Of a stretch of DNA of 64,000 nucleotides, positions 36,783-44,904 are shown piece by piece (within the stretch, counting starts at the first letter, position 1; the number at the start of each line of letters is the position of its first letter). Origin of the DNA: Aureimonas fodinaquatilis (GTDB taxonomy: Bacteria > Pseudomonadota > Alphaproteobacteria > Rhizobiales > Rhizobiaceae); contig NZ_VTWH01000002.1 in assembly GCF_008369445.1 (NCBI RefSeq), positions 496,001 to 560,000 of the forward strand, given 5' to 3'. Position numbers and translations under genes: made by a program. The notes below the pieces were generated by a model. It did not search any database. It was not told the DNA's origin and worked only from the letters and a program-made list of their open reading frames with translations.

Positions 36783-37457
36783 ATGCCAGAAGTCATCTTT
36801 AACGGTCCCGCAGGTCGTCTTGAAGGCCGTTATCAGGCTGCGAAGGAAAAAAACGCACCGATTGCCATCATACTGCACCCTCATCCGCGGTTCGGCGGCA
36901 CGATGAACAACCAGATTGTCTACAATCTGTTTTATATGTTCCAGCAGCGCGGCTTCACCACTTTGCGGTTTAACTTCCGCGGTATCGGGCGCAGTCAGGG
37001 CGAGTTCGACCACGGCATGGGCGAGCTGTCGGATGCCGCTGCTGCGCTGGACTGGGTACAGACTCTGCACCCGGATTCAAAAAACTGCTGGGTTGCCGGC
37101 TATTCTTTCGGCTCGTGGATCGGCATGCAGTTGCTGATGCGCCGCCCGGAGATTGAAGGCTTCATGTCCATAGCGCCGCAGCCAAATTCCTATGACTTCT
37201 CGTTCCTTGCACCGTGCCCGTCCTCGGGCCTGATCATTCACGGTGATAAAGACCGGGTCGCTCCGCCAAAAGACGTTCAGGTTCTGGTCGACAAGCTCAA
37301 GACCCAGAAAGGCATTCTGATAACGCAGAAGACCCTTTCCGGCGCAAACCACTTCTTCAGCGAGCATTCTGAAGAACTGTTGGCTGAATGCGCCGACTAT
37401 CTAGACCGCCGCCTTGCAGGCGAGTTGTCCGACAGCCGTCCCAAGCGCCTGAAATAA
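36783..37457 (+). CDS. Alpha/beta hydrolase, cytoplasmic
   Basis: A 224-residue alpha/beta hydrolase without signal peptide. It has the HPHPRFGGTMNN opening loop, FNFRGIGRSQGEFDHG after strand 4, and the nucleophile elbow AGYSFGSWIG with Ser at about 108. The acid is probably in HGDKDRVAPP and the His in SGANHFFSEH. This compact type is widespread in proteobacteria, and its substrate is not established. It lies 42 bp before tyrS and may share its transcript. Confidence 0.88.
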   Translation: MPEVIFNGPAGRLEGRYQAAKEKNAPIAIILHPHPRFGGTMNNQIVYNLFYMFQQRGFTTLRFNFRGIGRSQGEFDHGMGELSDAAAALDWVQTLHPDSKNCWVAGYSFGSWIGMQLLMRRPEIEGFMSIAPQPNSYDFSFLAPCPSSGLIIHGDKDRVAPPKDVQVLVDKLKTQKGILITQKTLSGANHFFSEHSEELLAECADYLDRRLAGELSDSRPKRLK

Positions 37458-37499
37458 TCAATAACCTCCCTGCCTGTCCCTGTTCTGGATTCCAAGCCC

Positions 37500-38741
37500 A
37501 TGACCGCATTCAAATCCGACTTCCTGCAAACTCTTTCGGAGCGCGGCTTTATCTATCAAGGCTCTGACATGGAGGCGCTGGACGCCACCGCAAAACAGGG
37601 CGGACTGACGGGCTATATTGGCTATGACGCCACAGCAGCATCGCTGCATGTGGGCCACTTGCTGCAAATCATGATGCTGCGCTGGCTGCAAAAGACCGGT
37701 GGCAAGCCGATTGCGTTGATGGGTGGTGGCACAACACGAATTGGCGATCCGAGCTTTCGTGATGAAGCGCGCCCGCTTCTGGATGATGCGGGCATTGCGC
37801 GCAATCTTGCCGGTATCAAAGGCGTTTTCGCAAAATATCTGGACTTTGACGGCCCGGCCCTGATGGTCAACAACGCCGACTGGCTGGACAAGCTGCAATA
37901 TATCGATTTTCTGCGCGATTATGGCCGCCACTTTTCGGTCAACCGCATGCTGGCATTTGAAAGCGTGAAGCAGCGTCTGGAAAGAGACCAGTCCCTGTCC
38001 TTTCTCGAATTCAACTACATGATCCTGCAGGCCTATGATTTTGTGGAGCTGTATCGCCAGTATGATTGCCGTCTGCAAATGGGCGGTTCTGATCAATGGG
38101 GCAATATTCTCAACGGAATTGACCTGACCAGGCGCACGGCGGGTGGTGAAGTGTTCGCGCTAACCTCTCCGCTTCTGACAACCTCATCAGGGGCCAAAAT
38201 GGGCAAGACCGCGGGTGGCGCAGTCTGGCTCAATGCCGAGATGAAAAGCCCTTATGAGTTCTGGCAATATTGGCGCAACACCGAAGACGGCGATGTCGAA
38301 CGGTTTTTGAAGCTGTTCACCGAACTGCCGATGGGCGAAATTGCCCGTCTGGCGGCCTTGGGCGGGGCGGAAATCAACGAGGCCAAAAAGGTTCTGGCAA
38401 CTGAGGTCACCGCACTTTGCCATGGCAGGGAAACGGCTGAGCAGGCCGCGGAAACAGCACGCACCACGTTTGAAGAAGGCGCACTGTCCGACAATCTTCC
38501 AACAGTTTCGCTTCCGGCATCTGAACTGGCCGGCGGAATTGGCATTCTGGCCGCTTTGGTCAGAGCCGGTCTGGCCGCCAGTAATGGTGAGGCACGCCGC
38601 CATATTCAGGGCGGCGCGGTGCGCATCAATGACGTGCCGGTCGCCGACGACAAGGCCGTTCTGGAAACCCCGCATGTCAATGATGGAGTGATCAAGCTTT
38701 CACTTGGCAAGAAACGTCACATTCTGGTTCGCCCGGAATAA
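37500..38741 (+). CDS. tyrS: Tyrosyl-tRNA synthetase
   Basis: Charges tRNA-Tyr. 413 residues, class I. The HIGH-type motif is HVGHLLQIM (about residue 50) and the KMSKS-type motif is KMGKTAGG (about 234). Tyrosine recognition is in [31 protein letters not shown]. The C-terminal S4 RNA-binding domain is [21 protein letters not shown]. It is complete. A perfect 11-bp hairpin follows 11 bp after the stop. Confidence 0.97.
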   Translation: MTAFKSDFLQTLSERGFIYQGSDMEALDATAKQGGLTGYIGYDATAASLHVGHLLQIMMLRWLQKTGGKPIALMGGGTTRIGDPSFRDEARPLLDDAGIARNLAGIKGVFAKYLDFDGPALMVNNADWLDKLQYIDFLRDYGRHFSVNRMLAFESVKQRLERDQSLSFLEFNYMILQAYDFVELYRQYDCRLQMGGSDQWGNILNGIDLTRRTAGGEVFALTSPLLTTSSGAKMGKTAGGAVWLNAEMKSPYEFWQYWRNTEDGDVERFLKLFTELPMGEIARLAALGGAEINEAKKVLATEVTALCHGRETAEQAAETARTTFEEGALSDNLPTVSLPASELAGGIGILAALVRAGLAASNGEARRHIQGGAVRINDVPVADDKAVLETPHVNDGVIKLSLGKKRHILVRPE

Positions 38742-38752
38742 GGCTCCTGCCC

Positions 38753-38780
38753 ACCCGGCTTTGGAAAATCAAAGCCGGGT
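38753..38780. terminator. Hairpin after tyrS
   Basis: A perfect 11-bp stem, ACCCGGCTTTG with CAAAGCCGGGT, closes a 6-base loop between convergent tyrS and the VOC gene. No T-run follows on either strand. It is probably a terminator or mRNA-end stabiliser for tyrS. Confidence 0.7.
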
Positions 38781-38859
38781 AAACATGACAGAACGGTCCC
38801 AAACTCATTGTCCTGCCGCATCGTTCGGACGTCGAGCCGCAACCGGTTCGGCAAATGCT

Positions 38860-39294
38860 TCAAGCGACATCCGGCAAGGTCAGCGATCCGTCGTCACTCA
38901 ATGGCCAGAACGGGTTGTGTGCAACTTCCCAGACATGGCCATCCGGGTCGGCGTAGTAGCCGGAATAGCCGCCCCAGAACACCTCTTCCGGTGCCTTCAG
39001 GATGCTGGCGCCAGCCTCGACGGCTTGTTGAAACGCCGCATCGACATCGGCGCGCTCATGCATATTGAGAGCCAAGGTCATGGCTCCGGTTCCAAGCTCT
39101 CCGACAGGACGGTTCTGGTCATGCGCCAGATCATCGCGGCCGAACAAAGCCAGCACCAGACCGTTCAACTGATAGAAAAGCACGCCGTCACTGCCACCAG
39201 GCGCAGGAGTCCAGCCAAGCTTTGCATAGAATTCCCGTGCCCGGCTCAGATCCGAAACGCCGAGCGTTATAAGAGTTACGCGTTGCGGTGTCAT
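38860..39294 (-). CDS. VOC superfamily (glyoxalase-like) protein
   Basis: A 144-residue protein with the paired beta-alpha-beta-beta-beta modules of the vicinal oxygen chelate fold. The first strand VTLITLGVSDLSRAREFYAKLGW and the end GYSGYYADPDGHVWEVAHNPFW are typical. The C-terminal Glu of WEVAHN is a likely metal ligand. The function may be metabolite or drug resistance-like; it cannot be named. I chose the ATG at 39294 because AGGGAGG lies just before it; an ATG at 39315 is upstream of that site. It is 27 bp downstream of the large AsmA-like gene, probably one transcript. Confidence 0.88.
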   Translation of the reverse strand: MTPQRVTLITLGVSDLSRAREFYAKLGWTPAPGGSDGVLFYQLNGLVLALFGRDDLAHDQNRPVGELGTGAMTLALNMHERADVDAAFQQAVEAGASILKAPEEVFWGGYSGYYADPDGHVWEVAHNPFWPLSDDGSLTLPDVA

Positions 39295-39321
39295 GCAGCC
39301 TCCCTTCGAGGGCATAAAATT

Positions 39322-42300
39322 TCAATAAGCAAATATCTGCCGGAATATGCCCGGAGCAATCAGCGAAATCGGATTTACGGTGAGAGTGGGCTTGGTGAAG
39401 GCACCCGAGAGCCGGTAGGTTATGCCCAGGAGACCGCCTTCATTGCCATTGCCCAGAACCTGCCCGACCAGCGGCAGCGCGCCAAACACCCGGTTCAGGC
39501 CATAAGCGGGCATGAATGAACCGGAAATACTGATCTGTCCCTGGCTGTCATAGAGTATTCCATCGAAACTTGAACCAAAAACCGGGCCGCGCACGATACC
39601 GTTAGCAACGCGTAGGGTGCCGCTTGAAAATACAATTTCCGCATAGGCCTGATCAAAGAAAGCCTGACTGGTGCGCAAGTCTTTCCCAATCGCATGCGCC
39701 AGGCTGGCCTGTCCTTCAACTGGCGTTGTGCCAACGATCCGCTCAAGTCGAGGCTCATCCACCAGCGTAAAATCGCGCATGGTAATTTTGCCGACATAGC
39801 CTTGATCATTTGTGCCGGACAGCTCAATCAGCGCACCGCCACCGCGCATGTGAGAATAGAAGCCGGAAAAGCCCAGGAGCGAACCGGCATTTCCACTGCT
39901 GAGGCTGATCACATCCACCCCGTCGCGGCGTGACAGGTCTCCGGCGATCTGGCCCTTATCTGCAACCCCGGAAATGGACAGCGCTGTCAGTGCGCCCCTC
40001 CGGCTTTGATAATTCATCGCAAAATTGCTGAGACGTTGACCGTTAAATCCGCCAACCCTGTCAATATTGGCTTCGATGTTGAGCGAAAGCGACTTTCGAT
40101 CCGAGCCGCCTTTCTGACCAATACCAGCCTTGATATCCTGCAGAATAGGACGCGCATCAAAGCTTTTGCCGGTAATGACCAGTGAATATCCACTGTCGGA
40201 TCGTCTTGCCGTGAGAGACACATCATCATCGGGATTGAGTGAAAGTCCGGTGAGTTCGGCAGATTGAAGCCCATTGCCGTCCAGAACCGCCTTGCCACTG
40301 GCACTGAAACCCGCGCCTGTCAGACGCATGTTTTCCAATCGCGTTGTGTTGTCGGCAGAAACTGTTTCAAGCTCCAGCGTGGCAGCAATTCCCTTGCCTT
40401 TGCGCCATGCAATCGCCGGAATGTTCACCGTCGCCCCGGTCAGATCCACCGACACACGGGTCGGCTTGTCGCTCATCTGCGTTTTAACGTTGAATGGCCC
40501 GGTAACAATCGCCTCCAGCCCAGGCACCACATTTCCTGCCTGCCCCGCCTCGACCAGCAGATCCACGGTGATATTGCGCGCCTCGGCCACGTCTTTCTGA
40601 ATGGGTATCCGCAAGCCAAGCTGCGCAGGCGAACCATCCATTCGGGTCTTCAAATTGCCGGTCAGCCTTTCCGGCACAATGTCAAGTGTACCATTGACCT
40701 GGCTGAAGGTGCGCCCCTCGATCGGAGAGCCTGGCGCGGCATCCGTCAGATTTGCCTTGACCTGCCAACCCAAAAGCTGATCAGCGGCAGGAATTTCGCT
40801 GCCCACGCGCAGATTGATGCTGGCCTGAACTGTGGCGGTGCCGCTTGCCTTCTCCGGCAGTATATCCAGCGAGCGCAAGGCTTGAATTGGTCGCGCATTG
40901 GCGATTTGCAAAAGCTGCGGCACGCTGCCGGCAAGGTTCAGATCCAGATCAATCAACTGGTCCCGCCGGTTGCCAAGCACTGGCTTGCTCAGCACAACAG
41001 ATGAATCGGCCAGCACAACGGCATCCATGTCCTGAACCATTGCATCGGAAACGCGAATGGCGGTTTCACTGCCACGCGTCGTGAGTGTCCCGTTCACATG
41101 GTAGAGCCTTGGCAAATCTCCTACCGTGATCAGATCGGCATTGGCGACCGACAGATCGATTTGCAACTCCTGATCAGTCGGATTGCCCATTTTACCGAAA
41201 GCAGAGCCGAGCCGGTCGTGCCGCGCGTGGATAGCAATGCGCCCCGATGTTGCAACACCGTCATTGCCCAGATGACCCAGAACCCAGCGCCGAGCCTTGC
41301 CAGCAACATTGAAAGGCCAGAATGCCCGCAAAGCCTGTGCGGTCAACCGGTCGGTTGTGAACTCGAAATGTGTCAGCGCATCCGGCGTGGCATAGGCCAT
41401 GGACCCGCCAGCACTGAGCGTTCCACCATCGGTTCGTACCTCGCCTCTGCGCAGTTCCAGTTTCTTTTCAACCGGATCAAACATGCCATTCAGTTCCACC
41501 TCTGCCTGCTGCTCAGCGGACGAGCCAACTTTTGATCGAATGTTTTTTGCATGCAGATCAAAGTCCAGGCGGTCGAACGACAATGCGCCACCAACCGCTG
41601 CGGCTTGCAACACCCCGTCTGCAACAAAGCTGACATCACGAAAACGAAACGGACTTGGCAGGAAGACTATTTTTTCCTCGTTGGAGCGGTAGCGAAGATG
41701 GATTTCGCCCTCCTCCACCCTTGTGTGATTGAGGCCCAGTTGCACGGCACCCGCGCCGATCTTCAAACGCAGGTCGCTGGTGAGTACAGGGTCATCCGTG
41801 TCTCTTGCAGCCGCAAGTTCCACTTCCAAGGTGGCGTCGCTGCCAAATGCGCGCTCATCCTCCCGGTCTGTTTCAGGCGCAGGTGGGGCAATCTCCACAA
41901 GGTTCAGCTTGCCTGAATTCAAAGCAAGTCTCGTCAACCGGCCATCAATGTCCGAGAATTCAGCATTTCCAGTCAGCCGGATTGGCAAAACGCCAAAATC
42001 AATCTGCGTATCCAGTTGCAGAAAGCCTTCATCATTGCGCAGCAGTTCCGCGCTTGCCACATGCAGCCCACTTTGCTGATTGGCAAGGCCGGGAATTCCG
42101 GTGATTGAAATGTCGGAAAACACGACGCGGCTGAAACGGAAAGATTGAAGCACGGCCAGGTGCCGTTCGATGTTTTCAATTGTGCCCTGGATCGTACGGG
42201 CAAGGAATGTTGCCGTCGGAAGCTCGGTAACCACTTCGCTCGCCGCCTTAACATCCCCTTCCAAGGCACTGATATTTTTCGAATTATCTGTTTGAGTTGA

Positions 42301-42696
42301 AGGTTTATCGGGCAGAAGTGAGTTCAGGTCCAGCCGGGCGCCGGAAATTTCGAATTGCCCAAATTGCAGGCCGCCGGAGATGAGCGGGAGCAACCGGACG
42401 GCTACTGCGAAATGTTCAATTTCAGTGCGGGTCCCTGGGGCGTCCTTTGGTGCAAGTGCGACGTTCGACCATTGAACGGCCAAAGTGCCATCCGGCCTCA
42501 AGGCGTAGCTCTGACTTCCAAGTTCAATCTGATAGGCAGGGCCCACAAAGCTGGCGAGCGCCGTTTCTGCACGGTTTCGCACAAAGCTCTGGCCAAATTC
42601 TGTACCCAGCAGAATGTAGCCCGCGGCGGTTGCCAACATGGCAACCAGCAGAACAACACTGAGCAGTGCGCCAGTAACACGCGCCAGCCGCATCAT
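39322..42696 (-). CDS. Large AsmA-like / YhdP-type envelope protein
   Basis: A 1124-residue protein with one N-terminal membrane anchor (about residues 7-31, TGALLSVVLLVAMLATAAGYILL) and then a long periplasmic beta-rich part. The start (GTEFGQSFVRNRAETALASFVGPAYQIELGS) and the C-terminal region (GGGALIELSGTNDQGYVGKITMRDFTLVDEPRLERIV..., ISISGSFMPAYGLNRVFGALPLVGQVLG) match AsmA-like/DUF3971 proteins. Members such as YhdP and TamB form grooves that carry phospholipids between the membranes. A role in outer-membrane lipid supply is inferred. It is divergent from bcp. Confidence 0.87.
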   Translation of the reverse strand: MMRLARVTGALLSVVLLVAMLATAAGYILLGTEFGQSFVRNRAETALASFVGPAYQIELGSQSYALRPDGTLAVQWSNVALAPKDAPGTRTEIEHFAVAVRLLPLISGGLQFGQFEISGARLDLNSLLPDKPSTQTDNSKNISALEGDVKAASEVVTELPTATFLARTIQGTIENIERHLAVLQSFRFSRVVFSDISITGIPGLANQQSGLHVASAELLRNDEGFLQLDTQIDFGVLPIRLTGNAEFSDIDGRLTRLALNSGKLNLVEIAPPAPETDREDERAFGSDATLEVELAAARDTDDPVLTSDLRLKIGAGAVQLGLNHTRVEEGEIHLRYRSNEEKIVFLPSPFRFRDVSFVADGVLQAAAVGGALSFDRLDFDLHAKNIRSKVGSSAEQQAEVELNGMFDPVEKKLELRRGEVRTDGGTLSAGGSMAYATPDALTHFEFTTDRLTAQALRAFWPFNVAGKARRWVLGHLGNDGVATSGRIAIHARHDRLGSAFGKMGNPTDQELQIDLSVANADLITVGDLPRLYHVNGTLTTRGSETAIRVSDAMVQDMDAVVLADSSVVLSKPVLGNRRDQLIDLDLNLAGSVPQLLQIANARPIQALRSLDILPEKASGTATVQASINLRVGSEIPAADQLLGWQVKANLTDAAPGSPIEGRTFSQVNGTLDIVPERLTGNLKTRMDGSPAQLGLRIPIQKDVAEARNITVDLLVEAGQAGNVVPGLEAIVTGPFNVKTQMSDKPTRVSVDLTGATVNIPAIAWRKGKGIAATLELETVSADNTTRLENMRLTGAGFSASGKAVLDGNGLQSAELTGLSLNPDDDVSLTARRSDSGYSLVITGKSFDARPILQDIKAGIGQKGGSDRKSLSLNIEANIDRVGGFNGQRLSNFAMNYQSRRGALTALSISGVADKGQIAGDLSRRDGVDVISLSSGNAGSLLGFSGFYSHMRGGGALIELSGTNDQGYVGKITMRDFTLVDEPRLERIVGTTPVEGQASLAHAIGKDLRTSQAFFDQAYAEIVFSSGTLRVANGIVRGPVFGSSFDGILYDSQGQISISGSFMPAYGLNRVFGALPLVGQVLGNGNEGGLLGITYRLSGAFTKPTLTVNPISLIAPGIFRQIFAY

Positions 42697-42905
42697 CGGC
42701 CAGTCCGAATATTCAAGGTTGAAACACCAGACCAGCGAACCGCTTCATCCTTAAAATCGCTCGCAAACCCACTGGACCAACTCTTGTCAATTGCAGTATT
42801 GGCCCATTCAGAATTCATCATCAGATGCTCTTTATGATATAGCGGAACACAGCCGGGTCTTATCCCCAGTTTCCCATTTCAATGAGCGTAAAGGAAGGCC
42901 ATTTC

Positions 42906-43397
42906 ATGCTCTCAGTTGTCGAAGGCGACACTCTTCCAGATTTTTCTCTTTCCGATGCCGACGGCCAGACGGTTTCCAGGCAGCAATTGGGGGGAAAACC
43001 CTTCGTGCTGTATTTCTATCCCAAGGATGACACGCCGGGTTGCACCACGGAAGCGCTGGATTTTTCCGCATTGTTGAAAAAGTTCGAAGCATTGGGAGCA
43101 GAAGTCTTTGGCGTCTCGCCCGACAGTGTGGCCAAGCATTGCAAATTTCGCGACAAGCAGGGGCTGAAGGTGCGGCTGCTCGCAGACGAAGAGCACCAGC
43201 TTTTGAAGGCTGTGGGTGTCTGGGCTGAAAAACGCAGTTTTGGTCGCACCAGCATGGGGGTTGAGCGCACGACATTGCTGGTGGATGCCGATGGCAGGAT
43301 TGCCAGGATCTGGCCGAAGGTCAAGGTGTCCGGCCATGCGGTTGAAGTGCTGGATGCAGTGCGCGAATTGAACGCGGCCCCAAGCATTTCCCGTTGA
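42906..43397 (+). CDS. bcp: Thioredoxin-dependent peroxiredoxin, Bcp type
   Basis: Reduces hydroperoxides with thioredoxin-like electron donors. 163 residues from the ATG at 42906, which has AAGGAAGG at good spacing; an upstream ATG at 42882 lacks a site. The peroxidatic Cys is C46 in YPKDDTPGCTTEALDF. The second Cys five residues later, present in E. coli Bcp, is absent (Leu/Asp there), so this is a 1-Cys type or uses another Cys such as that in KHCKFRD. The last four residues and the stop codon lie inside the first unit of the palindromic repeat array (43384 on). Confidence 0.93.
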   Translation: MLSVVEGDTLPDFSLSDADGQTVSRQQLGGKPFVLYFYPKDDTPGCTTEALDFSALLKKFEALGAEVFGVSPDSVAKHCKFRDKQGLKVRLLADEEHQLLKAVGVWAEKRSFGRTSMGVERTTLLVDADGRIARIWPKVKVSGHAVEVLDAVRELNAAPSISR

Positions 43398-43551
43398 AAC
43401 GGTTACGTTTCAACGACAGGACAATGCGATAAGCAAAAGGTCTTCGCATTTCCCGTTGAATCGGTTGCGTTTCAACGACAGGACAATGCGATAAGCGAAA
43501 GGTCTTAGCATTTCCCGTTGAAACGGTTGCGTTTCAACGACAGGACAATGC
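43384..43551 (+). repeat. Tandem array of three 44-bp palindromic units, 62-bp period
   Basis: Units at 43384-43427, 43446-43489 and 43508-43551 are almost identical and spaced exactly 62 bp apart. Each starts GCATTTCC, carries the stem CGTTGAAACG / CGTTTCAACG around a 4-base loop, and ends GACAATGC. The 18-bp links are also alike (GATAAGCAAAAGGTCTTC type), so it is a tandem duplication, not a CRISPR. Decayed sequence of a fourth unit continues to about 43600. Single copies of the same unit are at 29447 and 47441. Confidence 0.92.
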
Positions 43552-43600
43552 GACACAGCAAAAGATCTTAACTTTTGCCGTTGAACGAATGCGGTCGAAC

Positions 43601-43651
43601 AAAAAAGGCCGGAGCTGTTTCACCACCGTTATGTGAGAAACAGCACCGGCC
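43601..43651 (-). terminator. Rho-independent terminator of prfB
   Basis: Read leftward, GGCCGG and GCTGTTTC arms (with one A-A mismatch) pair across a 15-base loop (43607-43651) and are followed by TTTTTT (43606-43601). It lies 20 bp after the prfB stop. Confidence 0.92.
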
Positions 43652-43671
43652 TGTGATTTTCATACTGAGTC

Positions 43672-44800
43672 TTATTCTACGTCTTCAACCTTGGCATCGC
43701 TGCCATGAACGCGGTGTGCAAGCGCAGCCTCGATGAATTCGTCGAGATCGCCATCCAGCACCTCTTGCGGCGTAGTATGTTCAACGCCGGTGCGCAGGTC
43801 TTTCACAAGCTGATAAGGCTGCAAAACGTAAGAGCGGATCTGATGTCCCCAACCAATTTCGGTTTTGGATGCCGCGGCGGCATTGGCCTTTTCTTCCCGT
43901 TTTTTCAGCTCTTCCTCGTAAAGCCGGGCGCGCAGCATGTTCCACGCCGTCGCGCGGTTTTTGTGTTGCGAACGCTCGCTCTGGCATTGCACCACAATGC
44001 CAGTGGCCATGTGGGTAATACGCACTGCGGAATCTGTTGTGTTGACGTGCTGCCCACCGGCGCCGGAAGCGCGGTAGGTGTCAATGCGCACATCGGATTC
44101 CGAAACATCAACCTCGATCGAGTCATCCACCACGGGGTAAACCCAAACCGAGGCAAAGGATGTGTGGCGACGGGCCTGACTGTCATAAGGTGAAATGCGC
44201 ACAAGGCGGTGGACGCCGGATTCCACCTTCATTTTGCCATAGGCATTGTGGCCCTTCAGCAGAATGGTGGCAGACTTGATGCCGGCTTCTTCACCGGAGT
44301 TTTCTTCCAGCACTTCGATCTTCATGCGGCTGCGCTCACCCCAGCGCATATACATGCGCAGAAGCATGGAAGCCCAATCCTGGCTTTCCGTGCCCCCTGC
44401 ACCGGAGTGCACTTCGACATAGGTGTCGTTGGCGTCGGCCTCTCCCGAAAGCAACGCATCAATCTGCCGCTGCGCAACCTCTTTCAACAACGTGCGCAAA
44501 ACCTGCTCGGCTTCATCCACAATGGCAGGATCGTTTTCCTCCTCACCCATTGCTATCAGCTCGATATTATCGGCCAGGGCCTGCTCCAGCTTGCGAATGC
44601 CGGTTACAGCATCATCCAGACGCTGACGCTCTTTCATCAGCTTCTGGGCTTCCTGCGGATTGTCCCACAGGGTTGGGTCTTCCGCCTTGGCGTTCAGCCT
44701 GTCCAGCTCGACAAGGGATGGCTCCCAGTCAAAGATGCCTCCTCAGCAGGCTTATGGCCTGCTGGATTTCGTCAACAATGGTTTCGATTTCGGCACGCAC
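43672..44800 (-). CDS. prfB: Peptide chain release factor 2, with programmed +1 frameshift
   Basis: Ends translation at UGA and UAA. The gene begins at a GTG (44800) with GAGGG upstream and runs 23 codons to CTT, then an in-frame TGA (44731-44729). Skipping one base at CTT-TGA-C restores a 352-codon frame starting DWEPSLVELDRLNAKAEDPTLW, giving a 375-residue RF2 of normal length. AGGAGG lies three bases before CTT, as in the classical site. The catalytic motif is RASGAGGQHVN, with Ala where E. coli K-12 has its less active Thr246. The stop-recognition tripeptide reads SPY (RISPYDSQARRHTSF) instead of SPF. It is followed by a terminator. Confidence 0.95.
44728..44743 (-). other. prfB: RF2 programmed +1 ribosomal frameshift signal
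   Basis: Read leftward the 16 bases are AGGAGG CAT CTT TGA C. They contain an internal Shine-Dalgarno, three bases of spacing, the slippery CTT codon, the zero-frame TGA and the following C. This is the standard autoregulatory site: when RF2 is scarce, ribosomes pause at TGA and slip +1 to make RF2. Confidence 0.96.
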
Positions 44801-44904
44801 GCCGCAACCCTCGCTTCAAATGGTTTATCGGGGAAACGCGGCGGACAATACGGACACCGCCACAGGCTGTAAAGGGTATGGACCGGGCCACACCCTCGTT
44901 AAGC

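Noticed and set aside
43384-43600. CRISPR-like regular repeat pattern
   Set aside because: The 18-bp links between the 44-bp units are nearly identical to each other, the repeats are palindromic with a 62-bp period, and no cas gene is near. It is a tandem duplication, not a CRISPR array.
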